Source: Flavobacteriaceae bacterium (lineage in GTDB: Bacteria; Bacteroidota; Bacteroidia; Flavobacteriales; Flavobacteriaceae). Taken from it: a stretch of DNA of 64,000 nucleotides. The notes beneath the pieces are model-generated. The model was not told where the DNA came from, made no database searches, and saw only the letters and a program-made list of their open reading frames with translations. This document shows positions 1-11,167 of this stretch, one piece after another (positions within the stretch are counted from its first letter, which is position 1; every line of letters starts with the position of its first letter). The stretch is taken from positions 22,480 through 86,479 of the forward strand of contig JABAZD010000028.1 in NCBI GenBank assembly GCA_018608705.1, given 5' to 3'. Made by a program: the position numbers and the translations under genes.

Positions 1-1
1 A

Positions 2-463
2 GAGAAGGAACAAGATAACCCATTAGAATGGGATGAAATCGAACCTGCTAATTATCAGACTTGGGAAAGTTCTCTTAATTACAAAACTACAATTGAAAAT
101 AGCTATACTCGTTTGAACTTAAGTGACGAAATAAAATTAATAGACGATAATGCGCGTTGGATTAAATCCGTAAGAGATCAAGAAGTTTATCAGCTTAATT
201 ATGAAAAATATTCAGAGAATATTAATTTAAATGAGAAAGAGTCTAAGCGGTTCGATCAATTGTTAGATTATCAAACAGATCTCACATTTGAACCTTTATC
301 ATATGAATTACCAAAAATGAAACAAGACTCTATTTTTAAAATTAACAGAAATAGGTGGCATAAAAACCTTTCGAAGGACATCTACATGGAAGAGGCTCTA
401 AATGTTTTAAATGATTTGAATATTTCCTACAATAATGAGAATACCGCACAAGTCAAAAAATAA
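2..463 (+). CDS. Carboxy-terminal processing (tail-specific) protease, C-terminal fragment (5' truncated by window edge)
   Basis: Reading frame is open from base 2; 'NPLEWDEIEPANY...RLNLSDEIKLIDDNARWIKSVRDQEVYQLNYEKY' resembles the Prc/Tsp C-terminal domain. Confidence 0.75.
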   Translation, partial: EKEQDNPLEWDEIEPANYQTWESSLNYKTTIENSYTRLNLSDEIKLIDDNARWIKSVRDQEVYQLNYEKYSENINLNEKESKRFDQLLDYQTDLTFEPLSYELPKMKQDSIFKINRNRWHKNLSKDIYMEEALNVLNDLNISYNNENTAQVKK

Positions 464-469
464 TTATTG

Positions 470-1555
470 ATGCAAAAGAAAGGACTAACGAATTTGGCAT
501 TTCATAAATTCAAAAGAAGTTTCTGGGGAGTTATTAGTTTTTGTTTCATTTCATTTGTTGGTTTTATCTCTCTTTTCGCATATGTTATAGCTCCTGACTC
601 CTCTCAGTATTCAAATCAAATGCATTTGTCAATTCATTCAAAAGCACCTGGTTTTACTGTTAAAATGTTAGTCATCCCCAATTCATTAGATAACAACCAA
701 AATTTAATGGATCGATTATTTTTTGGAAATTTGAACCCTCCAAAAGAAATCCCAATTTCATCTTACAGATTTGATGGTGACAATATTTATTATTCTGATT
801 ATTCCTCAATTGGGCTTAATGGTATAGAAAAGTCAATTAAATTATTAGATGAGTCTAACTCATTAAATGCTTTTATAACAAATAGAACTTTTTATTTTGG
901 AACCGATAAGTATGGCCGCGATCTTTTAAGTCGAGTTTTGGTAGGTGCGAGGATTTCATTTTCAATAGGATTTATTGCAGTATTAATATCTCTTTTAATC
1001 GGGCTCGTTTTGGGAAGTTTGGCAGGTTATTTTGGAGGTAAATGGGATACGGTTATTATGTGGATAATTAATGTAACGTGGTCTATTCCTACCTTACTTT
1101 TAGTAATTGCAATAACTCTTGCTTTGGGTAAAGGTTTCTGGCAAGTATTTATAGCAGTTGGGTTGACTATGTGGGTTGAAGTTGCTAGAATAGTAAGAGG
1201 TCAAGTGATGAGTGTCAAAGAAATGCAATATGTTACAGCTGCTCGTGCTTTGGGCTTTACAGATTTTAGAATTATTACTAAACATATTTTACCAAATATT
1301 TTAGCTCCTATAATTGTTATTTCTGCTGCAAATTTTGCTGCTGCGATTCTTATTGAAAGTGGTCTAAGTTTTTTGGGAATTGGAGCTCAGCCACCAATGT
1401 CCAGCTGGGGGGCAATGATCAAGGATCATTATAACTACATAATATTAGGCAAGCCATATTTAGCTCTTATTCCAGGGTTTTGTATTATGAGCTTGGTTAT
1501 GGCTTTTATGCTAATTGGTAATACTTTACGGGATGCTTTGGACGTTAAGGTTTAG
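470..1555 (+). CDS. Oligopeptide/dipeptide ABC transporter permease (OppC/DppC type)
   Basis: FGTDKYGRDLLSRVLVGARISFSIG and the BPD_transp_1 signature 'AARALGFTDFRIITKHILPN'; ATG at 470. Confidence 0.9.
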   Translation: MQKKGLTNLAFHKFKRSFWGVISFCFISFVGFISLFAYVIAPDSSQYSNQMHLSIHSKAPGFTVKMLVIPNSLDNNQNLMDRLFFGNLNPPKEIPISSYRFDGDNIYYSDYSSIGLNGIEKSIKLLDESNSLNAFITNRTFYFGTDKYGRDLLSRVLVGARISFSIGFIAVLISLLIGLVLGSLAGYFGGKWDTVIMWIINVTWSIPTLLLVIAITLALGKGFWQVFIAVGLTMWVEVARIVRGQVMSVKEMQYVTAARALGFTDFRIITKHILPNILAPIIVISAANFAAAILIESGLSFLGIGAQPPMSSWGAMIKDHYNYIILGKPYLALIPGFCIMSLVMAFMLIGNTLRDALDVKV

Positions 1556-2087
1556 CTACTATTTTTGGAGGGTATTTTGCTAAAATTGTAGATACAAATT
1601 CATTAATAGTTTTGTCTTTTTGATCAACATCTGAGGACAAATATCCTTTTCCAACGCCTTGCCAGAAAAGTTGTTTAGTTTTGTTATCTATTAAATCAAT
1701 ATACAGTATTCCTTTAGTTGAGTTTGACACAGTAGTTCGTGTTCCATTATAAAAGCCCCAGCCCCAACCCATTCCATAACCAAAATTGCCAAAACTATTG
1801 TTAAAGATATTTACCTCCTGATTTTCCTTAGTAAAAAAGTTAACAATCATATCTGGTTTTTCGGATTTTGTAAAACCTTTTTCGAGGAGTGTTTTCTCAA
1901 TGGACCTCAAGATTCTACGTTTATCCAAATCATTAATTTTAGCACGATCAATGCCTTCTTTTAAAAACCCGTAAGTTTTGTAAGTATTAAAGGAAACAGA
2001 TTTGTCGTAATCAACTGCTACTTTCACAGGCTGACAAGCGCTTAATAATAATACAAATACAAATAAAGAAATAATTTTGTTTTTCAT
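1545..2087 (-). CDS. DUF4136-type lipoprotein
   Basis: Lipobox LLLSAC; 'VDYDKSVSFNTYKTYGFLKEG' and 'GILYIDLIDNKTKQLFWQGVGKGYL' typical of DUF4136. Confidence 0.8.
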   Translation of the reverse strand: MKNKIISLFVFVLLLSACQPVKVAVDYDKSVSFNTYKTYGFLKEGIDRAKINDLDKRRILRSIEKTLLEKGFTKSEKPDMIVNFFTKENQEVNIFNNSFGNFGYGMGWGWGFYNGTRTTVSNSTKGILYIDLIDNKTKQLFWQGVGKGYLSSDVDQKDKTINEFVSTILAKYPPKIVAKP

Positions 2088-2090
2088 TTT

Positions 2091-4091
2091 CTAAAGTTTT
2101 TTTAAAATATTTTCATCAACACAATTAGGTATGGTTACCTTCAATAGTGGCTCTAAATCCATTGCGCGTTTGATGGCAAATGTTGCTTCTTCATTACGAG
2201 CCCAATTTCTTCTTGCAATACCATTATTTACATCCCAAAACAACATTGATTTTAACCTGCGTTTTGCCTCTTTACTACCGTCAAGAACCATGCCAAAGCC
2301 TCCATTTATAACCTCGCCCCAGCCAACACCACCTCCATTATGAATACTTACCCATGTTGCTCCTCTAAAGCTATCCCCTATAACGTTTTGAATAGCCATA
2401 TCAGAAGTGTATTGCGAACCATCGTAAATATTACTAGTTTCTCTATATGGTGAATCAGTCCCAGAAACATCATGGTGATCTCGTCCCAATATTATAGTAC
2501 CTATTTCATTGTTTGCAATAGCATCATTAAAGGCTTCAGCAATTTTCATTCGACCTTCTGAATCTGCATATAAAATTCTAGCTTGAGAACCAACAACTAA
2601 TTTATGATCTTGGGCTCCTTTTATCCATTTAATATTGTCGGTCATTTGTTGCTGAATTTCTTTAGGGGCTTCTTTTTTTAAATTTTCGAGTACTTTACAA
2701 GCGATCGAATCTGTTTTTTCTAGGTCTTTGCTAGAACCTGAAGCGCAAACCCATCTGAATGGACCAAAGCCATAATCAAAACACATAGGCCCCATAATAT
2801 CTTGAACATAGCTTGGGTATTTAAAGTCCACTCCGTTTTCAGCCATGATATCAGCGCCTGCTCTAGAGGCTTCTAGCAAAAATGCGTTTCCATAATCAAA
2901 AAAATAGGTGCCTTTATCAGTATGTTTTTGAACGATTTCAGCGTGCTTTCGTAAAGATTCCTCTACTTTTTCTTTAAATAGCTTAGGGTTTGAAACCATC
3001 AATTTATTGGCTTCTTTATAACTCAATCCAACAGGGTAGTAGCCACCTGCCCACGGGTTATGTAGAGAGGTTTGATCACTTCCCAAGTCAACATGAATTT
3101 TAAAATCGTAAAAAGCTTCCCAAACATCTATGACATTTCCTAGGTAAGCAAGCGATATAATTTCTTTATTTATTTTTGCTTTTTGAACGCGCTCAACTAA
3201 TGAATTTATATTGTAAAAAACTTCATCTACCCATCCTTGAGAATGTCTAGTATTTAGCGCCTTTTCGTTAATTTCTGCACAAACAGTAATGCAGCCAGCA
3301 ATATTTCCAGCTTTTGGTTGAGCACCACTCATCCCTCCAAGTCCAGCGGTCAAAAATATATTTCCAAGGGGTGCTTTATTTATTTTTCTAAATGCATTTA
3401 GTACTGTGATTGTAGTTCCATGAACAATACCTTGTGGTCCAATATACATATAGCTTCCTGCAGTCATTTGTCCATATTGTGTAACCCCTAGAGCATTGAA
3501 CCTTTCCCAGTCATCAGGTTTTGAATAGTTAGGAATCATCATGCCGTTAGTAACAACTACTCTTGGTGCTTCTTTGTGAGATGGAAACAGTCCCATTGGG
3601 TGGCCTGAATACATCACTAAGGTTTGAGAGTCTGTCATTTGGGCTAAATACTGCATTGTTAGTCGATATTGTGCCCAATTTGAAAAAACACTACCATTCC
3701 CACCATAAGTTATTAATTCATGAGGGTGTTGTGCAATTGCATCATCTAAATTATTTTGGATCATTAACATAATAGCAGCTGCTTGTTTACTTTTAGCAGG
3801 GTAAGTATCAATTGGCCTTGCTGTTATTTTATGAGCTGGACGGTAGCGATACATGTAAATTCGGCCGTATGTTTCTAGTTCGTATTTGAATTCTTTTATA
3901 AGAACAGCATGGAGTTTTTTATCAAAATATCTCAATGCATTTTTTAGAGCCAGTTTAGTTTCTTCTTTAGTTAAAATTATTTTCCTTTTGGGGGCATGGT
4001 TGTAGGCGTCATCGTAGGGCTGGCTAGGGGGTAGAGTGTTAGGAATTCCTTCTAAAATTTCCTCTTTAAATGTAATATTTATTGCGTTCAA
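2091..4091 (-). CDS. hutU: Urocanate hydratase, TTG start
   Basis: GGNGSVFSNWAQYRLTMQYLAQMTDSQTLVMYSGHPMGLFPS, 'DHHDVSGTDSPYRETSNI', 'HNGGGVGWGEVINGGFGMVLDG'. Confidence 0.95.
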   Translation of the reverse strand: MNAINITFKEEILEGIPNTLPPSQPYDDAYNHAPKRKIILTKEETKLALKNALRYFDKKLHAVLIKEFKYELETYGRIYMYRYRPAHKITARPIDTYPAKSKQAAAIMLMIQNNLDDAIAQHPHELITYGGNGSVFSNWAQYRLTMQYLAQMTDSQTLVMYSGHPMGLFPSHKEAPRVVVTNGMMIPNYSKPDDWERFNALGVTQYGQMTAGSYMYIGPQGIVHGTTITVLNAFRKINKAPLGNIFLTAGLGGMSGAQPKAGNIAGCITVCAEINEKALNTRHSQGWVDEVFYNINSLVERVQKAKINKEIISLAYLGNVIDVWEAFYDFKIHVDLGSDQTSLHNPWAGGYYPVGLSYKEANKLMVSNPKLFKEKVEESLRKHAEIVQKHTDKGTYFFDYGNAFLLEASRAGADIMAENGVDFKYPSYVQDIMGPMCFDYGFGPFRWVCASGSSKDLEKTDSIACKVLENLKKEAPKEIQQQMTDNIKWIKGAQDHKLVVGSQARILYADSEGRMKIAEAFNDAIANNEIGTIILGRDHHDVSGTDSPYRETSNIYDGSQYTSDMAIQNVIGDSFRGATWVSIHNGGGVGWGEVINGGFGMVLDGSKEAKRRLKSMLFWDVNNGIARRNWARNEEATFAIKRAMDLEPLLKVTIPNCVDENILKKL

Positions 4092-4258
4092 TTTGTTTGT
4101 TTTTGTGTATTTGTAAGTGGGTTATAGCCATACGGACAATGTTTGCACCCACTTTCACAACAATAGCCACGTTTTAGGTGGTATTGCTCAGTAAAACAAC
4201 GATAGCCATCAGGAGTTAAATAGTAATCGCCGTCTTCAATAGGGGTGTTTTTTTTCAT
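4088..4258 (-). CDS. Small Cys-rich protein, DUF5522-like (56 aa)
   Basis: Missing from the ORF track because of its length; MKKNTPIEDGDYYLTPDGYRCFTEQYHLKRGYCCESGCKHCPYGYNPLTNTQKQTN; stop overlaps the hutU TTG start (TTGA). Confidence 0.8.
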   Translation of the reverse strand: MKKNTPIEDGDYYLTPDGYRCFTEQYHLKRGYCCESGCKHCPYGYNPLTNTQKQTN

Positions 4259-4378
4259 GCTTAACAAAGATAATACAATATTTAGATAAATAGATTTTTA
4301 TCATTTTTAAGCTTTAAGTTATTCTAAGTGAGCAAATTCTTTAAAGTATTTAGTATTTTTACACATAAGACTTCGCTA

Positions 4379-5269
4379 ATGCTTAAAATTCAAACATTAG
4401 AAAACATATATATAAGTTCTCAGTTAGCTCTCAAGCCAGACTATTTAATTCATCCTACAGTTTCTGGAAATAAATTTAGAAAGTTGAAGTATAATTTAGA
4501 AAAAGCGCAGTCGAATAACTATAATGGAATACTAACATTTGGAGGTGCATTTTCCAATCACATAGCTGCAACAGCTGCAGCGGGAAAAGAATTGAATATG
4601 CCAACAGTTGGTATAATAAGGGGTGAGGAGCTTGAAAATCACGTCAAAAATAATCCAACACTTAGGTATGCAAAATCCTGTGGAATGCACTTAGATTTTG
4701 TAACCAGATCTATATACAAAAACAAAACAGATCCAGACTATTTGAAGCAATTAATGTTAACATATAAAAACTACTTTGTTATTCCTGAAGGAGGTACTAA
4801 CGAACTAGCGATTAAAGGCTGTGAAGAGATTCTTACGGAAAAAGATCAAGCCTTTGATATTATTTGTTGCGCCGTAGGGACCGGAGGAACCATAGCAGGA
4901 GTTATTAACGGAAGTTTGCCGACTCAAAAGATTATTGGATTTCCGGCCTTAAAAGGTGATTTTTTAAAGGAAGATATTTGTAAATTTGCTACACAAAATA
5001 ATTGGGAACTTTGGGGAGGTTATCATTTTGGTGGTTATGCAAAAGTAGACTCTAAATTAATTAATTTTATGAACGATTTTAAGTTAACTTATAATATTCC
5101 ATTAGACCCTGTTTATACTGCTAAGATGATGTATGGTATATTTGAAGGAATTAGTTCTGGTGAAATAGCTCATACAGCTAAGGTGCTAGCGATTCACACG
5201 GGTGGGTTACAGGGTATTGAAGGGATGAATTTAAGGCTGAAACAAAAAAAACTTGAAGAAATAATATAG
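4379..5269 (+). CDS. PLP-dependent 1-aminocyclopropane-1-carboxylate deaminase / D-cysteine desulfhydrase family
   Basis: 'HPTVSGNKFRKLKYNL', 'LTFGGAFSNHIAATAAAGKE', 'CAVGTGGTIAGVING'; ATG at 4379 preferred over the 4328 GTG. Confidence 0.85.
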   Translation: MLKIQTLENIYISSQLALKPDYLIHPTVSGNKFRKLKYNLEKAQSNNYNGILTFGGAFSNHIAATAAAGKELNMPTVGIIRGEELENHVKNNPTLRYAKSCGMHLDFVTRSIYKNKTDPDYLKQLMLTYKNYFVIPEGGTNELAIKGCEEILTEKDQAFDIICCAVGTGGTIAGVINGSLPTQKIIGFPALKGDFLKEDICKFATQNNWELWGGYHFGGYAKVDSKLINFMNDFKLTYNIPLDPVYTAKMMYGIFEGISSGEIAHTAKVLAIHTGGLQGIEGMNLRLKQKKLEEII

Positions 5270-5271
5270 AT

Positions 5272-6045
5272 ATGAAGCGAACTGTTATTCTAATTTTTCT
5301 AAGTGCTTTAATAGCTAGTTGCGGTGCGAGACGTAAATCAAATACTAGTCAAACTAGTTCCAAACAATTGGGAGTGGTTTCTGAAAAATCTGATAATAAA
5401 TTTAAGGTACCTGTTATTAATACCCCTTCACAATATATCTCTTTTTTTAAAGCGGTCGCCATAAACGAAATGCATCTTTATGGTATTCCTGCAAGTATCA
5501 CTTTGGCTCAAGGGATTTTAGAATCAGGATCTGGAAAGGGAAGACTAGCTCGCCAGGCAAATAATCACTTTGGAATCAAATGTCATACATGGAACGGGGA
5601 AAAAATTTATCATGACGACGATAAAGCTCAAGAGTGTTTTAGAAAATATAAAGATCCGAAATCTTCATACAGAGATCATTCTGAATTTTTAGCAAATAGA
5701 AAACGATACTCCGGCTTATTTAAATTAAAAATAACAGATTACAAAGGATGGGCTAAGGGGCTTAGAAAAGCGGGCTATGCAACAGATCCTAAATATCCAA
5801 AAAAATTGATCAGTATCATAGAGCGTTATGAGCTATACAAGTATGATAAAAAGTCTAAGAAAAAACGTTCCAAAAACAAGAAGTCCTCACAGATAATTGT
5901 AAAAAGACATGTGGTACAAAAAGGGGATACTTTGTATTCTATTTCTAAATTATATAATACTACGGTTGATGATATTAAAAAACAAAACAACTTAAATTCA
6001 ATTGAATTATCAATTGGTCAACAACTTAAAATTCCTACAAACTAA
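5272..6045 (+). CDS. Glucosaminidase-domain lipoprotein with C-terminal LysM
   Basis: '[34 protein letters not shown]' and LysM '[29 protein letters not shown]'; lipobox IASC. Confidence 0.9.
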   Translation: MKRTVILIFLSALIASCGARRKSNTSQTSSKQLGVVSEKSDNKFKVPVINTPSQYISFFKAVAINEMHLYGIPASITLAQGILESGSGKGRLARQANNHFGIKCHTWNGEKIYHDDDKAQECFRKYKDPKSSYRDHSEFLANRKRYSGLFKLKITDYKGWAKGLRKAGYATDPKYPKKLISIIERYELYKYDKKSKKKRSKNKKSSQIIVKRHVVQKGDTLYSISKLYNTTVDDIKKQNNLNSIELSIGQQLKIPTN

Positions 6046-6049
6046 CTTT

Positions 6050-7336
6050 ATGAGATATCAGCGCAGTAGTAAATTATTTAGTGCCGCTTCAGAAGTGATC
6101 CCCGGAGGAGTAAATTCCCCTGTACGCGCTTTTAAAGCTGTCGGAGGAACACCTATTTTTGTTGATAAAGCAAAGGGCGCTTACTTATATGATGCGGATG
6201 GCAATCGTCTCATTGATTATATCAATTCATGGGGTCCAATGATTTTAGGACATGCTTTTCCTCCTGTAATAGATGCTCTGGTTGACAAAGCGAAATTAGG
6301 GACTTCTTTCGGAATGCCTACAGAAATTGAAACGCAGATTGCTGAACTTGCAGTCTCCATGGTTCCTAATGTAGACCAAATTCGTTTTGTAAATTCTGGA
6401 ACTGAAGCCTGTATGAGTGCTGTTCGTTTGGCTAGAGGCTTTTCAGCAAAGGAAAAAATCATAAAATTTGCTGGCTGTTACCATGGACATTCAGATTCAT
6501 TTCTAATTCAAGCAGGAAGTGGTGCAGTTACTTTTGGAAGCCCAAATAGTCCTGGAGTTACAAAAGGAACTGCCAAAGACACACTTTTAGCCACTTATAA
6601 TGATTTGGATTCTGTAGCTAAGCTTTTTGAAGCAAATCCTTTACAAATTGCATGTGTTATAGTCGAACCAGTAGCTGGAAACATGGGTTGTATTCCACCG
6701 CAACCTGGATTTCTTGAAGGACTTCGGGATTTATGTGATACTTATAAGTCAATTTTAGTTTTTGATGAGGTCATGACTGGTTTTCGTTTAGCCAAGGGTG
6801 GAGTTCAAGAGTTAAGTGGAGTAAATGCTGATATTATATGTTTTGGAAAAGTAATTGGGGGTGGATTACCTGTTGGTGCTTTTGCTGCACGCCACGAAAT
6901 TATGTCATATTTAGCCCCGCTAGGACCTGTATATCAAGCTGGCACTTTGAGTGGTAATCCTTTAGCAATGGCAGCAGGGTTTGCTATGCTAAAAGCATTA
7001 GATTCTGATAAAGAACTGTTTGATCGTTTAGCTAAAAAAACAGCTTACTTACACAAGGGCATAGCAAGGGTGTTATCAGCTCATCAAATTGAACATACTA
7101 TAAATAGAATTGGCTCAATGATTTCGGTTCATTTTTCTAAAATTCCGGTAGTAGATTTTGAAACAGCTTCACTAGCTAACAATGAGCGTTTTAAAAATTT
7201 TTTCCATGGAATGTTAGCTGGAGGAATTTATATTGCACCAAGTGCCTATGAAACATGGTTTATTACGGATGCTTTAACTTACAAAGATTTAGACTATACA
7301 ATTGATGCAGTTGAAAAAGTTGCTAAAACTTTATAG
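6050..7336 (+). CDS. hemL: Glutamate-1-semialdehyde 2,1-aminomutase
   Basis: [33 protein letters not shown]; '[18 protein letters not shown]', '[13 protein letters not shown]'. Confidence 0.95.
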   Translation: MRYQRSSKLFSAASEVIPGGVNSPVRAFKAVGGTPIFVDKAKGAYLYDADGNRLIDYINSWGPMILGHAFPPVIDALVDKAKLGTSFGMPTEIETQIAELAVSMVPNVDQIRFVNSGTEACMSAVRLARGFSAKEKIIKFAGCYHGHSDSFLIQAGSGAVTFGSPNSPGVTKGTAKDTLLATYNDLDSVAKLFEANPLQIACVIVEPVAGNMGCIPPQPGFLEGLRDLCDTYKSILVFDEVMTGFRLAKGGVQELSGVNADIICFGKVIGGGLPVGAFAARHEIMSYLAPLGPVYQAGTLSGNPLAMAAGFAMLKALDSDKELFDRLAKKTAYLHKGIARVLSAHQIEHTINRIGSMISVHFSKIPVVDFETASLANNERFKNFFHGMLAGGIYIAPSAYETWFITDALTYKDLDYTIDAVEKVAKTL

Positions 7337-8104
7337 AGGTTTAAGTAAAACTTTTCTAATCCCTACAAAAACTATGATTAGCACTGAATAGCCAATAAAA
7401 AAGGGTATCACAAATTCATGTAAATTTAATGCCAGCATAATCGCCATAAACAAAAGCTGAAACCCTAGTCCATACATAGAAACTAATGTCATAAACCACT
7501 TGGGAAACGGAGGACTGTCACTAGCATTTTTATCCATGTAGTACATGATCTTATCAAAAATTATATACAATACATCATAAATTTTATAAAAAATATTTAC
7601 TGTTCGTTGACTTTCTCCCTTAAGCGCCTTTGGTGCAGTATCTTCAAATATCCTACTTGTTGAATCTCCTTCTACTGCATTTCTTAAAATTACATAGTAA
7701 TAGTTATAAACTGTTCCTTGAAGTTGTATTCCAAAAAATGCAATTAACATATAGATTATTGAGCTGTCCGTAATATACCAAAGGGTTAGTAAAAAAAAGA
7801 AATTAAGTAAGATGTCAGCTATAGAGTCATAATATCGTCCGGTGTAGGAAGGGGTATTTTTTAGCCTAGATAGTTCTCCATCCGCAGCATCCAAAACAGA
7901 CTTTAGTATTATAAAAAAGGCAGCTGTTTTGTAATATCCATTTAACATACACCAAATGGCAATAAAACCTGAAAAAATAAATAGAGTTGTAACATGGATA
8001 GGAGTGAAACGGGTATTTTTGAGCCGACTAGCAATCCAAAGACCACCATTTCTTCCATAATCAGATAGATCTAAAAATTGATATTTTGTTGGGAGTTTAG
8101 CCAT
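7331..8104 (-). CDS. CDP-alcohol phosphatidyltransferase family membrane protein
   Basis: Motif '[26 protein letters not shown]' (D..DG.xxR...G...D...D). Confidence 0.85.
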   Translation of the reverse strand: MAKLPTKYQFLDLSDYGRNGGLWIASRLKNTRFTPIHVTTLFIFSGFIAIWCMLNGYYKTAAFFIILKSVLDAADGELSRLKNTPSYTGRYYDSIADILLNFFFLLTLWYITDSSIIYMLIAFFGIQLQGTVYNYYYVILRNAVEGDSTSRIFEDTAPKALKGESQRTVNIFYKIYDVLYIIFDKIMYYMDKNASDSPPFPKWFMTLVSMYGLGFQLLFMAIMLALNLHEFVIPFFIGYSVLIIVFVGIRKVLLKPL

Positions 8105-8180
8105 GCCTTTACTTAGAATATCGATTATTGGTTTACGACTTCAAAGGTACAATCATTTTATGGAACTAATTTTATATAAA

Positions 8181-8969
8181 TTAGCTAGTCCAAATATTTC
8201 CAATTAAGTATGTTCTTGCTTTTCCACTGATTTGAACTCTATCTTTTTTGAATTCACAATTTAAATATCCAATCCTCTCAGAAAGCTGAATCGCGCTAAG
8301 TTTTTCTTTTTTTAATTCTTCGGCCCAATAAGGAACTAACGAGCAGTGGGCTGATCCAGTAACTGGATCTTCCAAAATTGATGCCTGTGGTGTAAAATAA
8401 CGAGAAACAAAATCATAATCGTTTCCTTTGGCAGTTGCGACAACACCCCCTGTTCCCAAATTTATTTGATCTAAGATTTGACGATCAATTTCTAGATTGC
8501 GAATATCTGTTTCTGAATCATAAATTAATACATAGTCTCTTGACTTATAAATTTTTTTTGGAGGTATACTCAAGGCATTTTTAATTTCATCAGGAAGTTC
8601 TGAAACAATTGGCATTCGAGACGGAAAGTTTAGATGGTATATTTCATTATTACAGGTTACAGATATCTCTCCACTTTTTGTTTGAAACACAATAGTTTCT
8701 TTAGAGAAATTTAAAATTGTTTTTAAACAGTGTGCTGCAGCTAGTGTAGCATGCCCACATAAATCCATCTCAATTTCAGGAGTAAACCATCTTAATTGAA
8801 TTTCATCTTCTTTTTTGACAAAAAATGCAGTTTCAGCAACTGCATTTTCTTTAGTGATTTTAAAGAGAATATCGTCCGATATCCAATGAGGGAGTGGGAC
8901 AACACAAGCTGGATTACCTCCAAAAACTTTATCTGTAAAAGCATCTATTTGGTATAACTCTAGTTTCAT
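8181..8969 (-). CDS. PhzF family isomerase
   Basis: 'YQIDAFTDKVFGGNPACVVPL', 'ENAVAETAFFV', 'DLCGHATLAAAH', 'EDPVTGSAHC'. Confidence 0.9.
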   Translation of the reverse strand: MKLELYQIDAFTDKVFGGNPACVVPLPHWISDDILFKITKENAVAETAFFVKKEDEIQLRWFTPEIEMDLCGHATLAAAHCLKTILNFSKETIVFQTKSGEISVTCNNEIYHLNFPSRMPIVSELPDEIKNALSIPPKKIYKSRDYVLIYDSETDIRNLEIDRQILDQINLGTGGVVATAKGNDYDFVSRYFTPQASILEDPVTGSAHCSLVPYWAEELKKEKLSAIQLSERIGYLNCEFKKDRVQISGKARTYLIGNIWTS

Positions 8970-9032
8970 TTTCGTTAGCATTTCTATGTTTCAAAACAAT
9001 GTTATAAAACTCTAATTAGCCACTTAGTGATT

Positions 9033-9632
9033 TTATTTTGATGCATTAACTTCTTTGATATCATCATAAAATTTTACGTAACTAACATTTACATATGGCG
9101 CTAACCATAATAAACCAATTCCTAATGTGAATATACTAAGTAAAAACCAGCCGAAAAAACTAAATCCAAGACAGAAGAATTTCCATTTGTGACCATTCAT
9201 CATTTCTTTACTTTTCTTAAGCGCGTCATATGCACCAATAGTCTCATCTTCCGCTATGATAAAAAAGGTCATTGAGTATGAAATTGCAGCGATAATCCCT
9301 GGGATTATCAAAAGAATTGTCCAAAGTATTATAAAAAGAACCATCAAAACGTAAGCTAATATAGATGTTCCAAAATTTCTAAACCCTTCGAATAATTGTT
9401 CAATTTTAGCATCCTTATTTCTTGCAATATTTAATGAAAAAATAGAAATCCCTAAAACAATAGGACCTGAAACAATTATGGTTAATACATTTAGAATTGG
9501 AGCTTGTTCACCTAAGTATTCTATAACTCCTACAATAATAAAGTATACTAAAAAAGTAGGTACAACAATATTCCATTTTCCCTTTAAGGACTCTCTAGCC
9601 ATTTGCCTGAGCGTTGAATTTTCATTAATCAT
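9033..9632 (-). CDS. DUF975-like integral membrane protein
   Basis: 'LRQMARESLKGKW...' with multiple TM segments and 'GAYDALKKSKEMMNGHKWKFF'. Confidence 0.75.
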   Translation of the reverse strand: MINENSTLRQMARESLKGKWNIVVPTFLVYFIIVGVIEYLGEQAPILNVLTIIVSGPIVLGISIFSLNIARNKDAKIEQLFEGFRNFGTSILAYVLMVLFIILWTILLIIPGIIAAISYSMTFFIIAEDETIGAYDALKKSKEMMNGHKWKFFCLGFSFFGWFLLSIFTLGIGLLWLAPYVNVSYVKFYDDIKEVNASK

Positions 9633-9709
9633 ATTTTATATTTTAATTGTTTTATGCAATCTATAAATATTTTAATTAAATGATCTAAATATTATTTTTT
9701 AATTTAAAG

Positions 9710-11167
9710 TTATTTTCTGTTGAAATACTGATTGATTCCTAACGAGTCAAACTTATAAGCAGTACTATTTTCAGTTCTGTCCAGCTTATCGTTAATTGTT
9801 AAACCCCAAAGTACTAGTTCCATACAAAACGCTTTGTCCTGACTATCTAAATGACCAACATTTTCTTCAATAAGTTTAGTAAGAGGTTTTATAGATTTGA
9901 GAGTTGAAAAGAATTCATCATCTGTATCGGTGTAGTTTAGCTCAATAAAGTTATTTTCAAACCAGTGAATCAAGTCTGTATAAGTTGTTTTTTCTCCCTC
10001 TTTTTCAAGTTTAGAAATACGAGGGAATAGGTTATCAAACTGGGACTCTACAGCGCTGTCGATAAGTAATTTAGCAACCTGATCAGCTCCTTCTTGTTCG
10101 CCTTCGTATACTAATTCAACTTTACCTGTTATTGATGGAATTATTGACATAAAGTCAACTAAACGTATCGTTGTTTTATCTGTTGCAGTTTCAATTAACC
10201 TAAGTTTTGCAGCTGCTATAAGATTTTCCATTGCACTGATTGTAAGTCGTGCACTCACCCCACTTTTAGAGTCTATATATTCACTTTTTCGTGCTGTAAA
10301 TGCTACCTCCTCCAAGAGATCCTTTGCTATGTTTGGAATTAGGATATTTTCTTTATCTTCTGGTGATATTTTTGCTTCCTGCTCTGTAATTTCACGTGCA
10401 AGCGCTATTGATTTGGGGTAGTGAGTAAAAATCTGGGATCCAATTCTGTCCTTTAAAGGAGTTACAATACTACCTCTGTTTGTATAATCTTCCGGATTTG
10501 CAGTAAAAACAAATTGAATATCTAGGGGCATCCTTAGCTGAAATCCACGAATCTGAACATCTCCTTCTTGTAAGATATTAAACAGGGATACTTGAATCCT
10601 AGATTGTAAATCTGGTAATTCATTTAAAACAAATATTGATCGATTCGCTCTAGGAATCATACCGTAATGCAAAACACGTTCATCAGAATAAGGTAGTTTT
10701 AAGGTAGCAGCTTTTATAGGGTCAATGTCTCCAATTAAGTCAGAAACATTCACATCTGGGGTTGCTAGTTTTTCAAAAAACCGCTGGGATCTATGAACCC
10801 ATGATATAGGAGTTTTATCACCCATTTCGTCAATTAAATCTCGTGCGTATTTTGAAATAGGTTCATAAGGATTGTCATTTATTTCAGATCCTTTAACAAT
10901 GGGCATATATTCATCAAGAAGTTCAACCATGCTTCTTGCTATTTTTGTTTTTGCTTGTCCTCTTAATCCTAACAAATTGATGTGATGCCCAGCAATAATA
11001 GCCTTTTTTAATTGGGGAACAACGGTGTCTTCATAACCAAAAAGCCCTTCGAATACAGCTTGTTTGGCTCTAATCCGTGCAATTAAATTGGATTTAATTT
11101 CTTGATTTATGGTTTTATTTTCATAATCAGAACTTTTTAACTCTTCGAAGGTTATGTTTTTTCTCAT
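9710..11167 (-). CDS. MoxR/Mg-chelatase-I-like AAA+ ATPase
   Basis: Walker A variant 'GLRGQAKTKIAR', 'IFVLNELPDLQSRIQVSLFNILQEGDVQIRGF', 'FTANPEDYTNRGSIVTPLKDRIG'. Confidence 0.85.
   Translation of the reverse strand: MRKNITFEELKSSDYENKTINQEIKSNLIARIRAKQAVFEGLFGYEDTVVPQLKKAIIAGHHINLLGLRGQAKTKIARSMVELLDEYMPIVKGSEINDNPYEPISKYARDLIDEMGDKTPISWVHRSQRFFEKLATPDVNVSDLIGDIDPIKAATLKLPYSDERVLHYGMIPRANRSIFVLNELPDLQSRIQVSLFNILQEGDVQIRGFQLRMPLDIQFVFTANPEDYTNRGSIVTPLKDRIGSQIFTHYPKSIALAREITEQEAKISPEDKENILIPNIAKDLLEEVAFTARKSEYIDSKSGVSARLTISAMENLIAAAKLRLIETATDKTTIRLVDFMSIIPSITGKVELVYEGEQEGADQVAKLLIDSAVESQFDNLFPRISKLEKEGEKTTYTDLIHWFENNFIELNYTDTDDEFFSTLKSIKPLTKLIEENVGHLDSQDKAFCMELVLWGLTINDKLDRTENSTAYKFDSLGINQYFNRK

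Noticed and set aside
1545-1555. Tail-to-tail overlap of convergent genes (also 7331-7336 and 46883-46891)
   Set aside because: Short convergent overlaps are ordinary in compact flavobacterial genomes.
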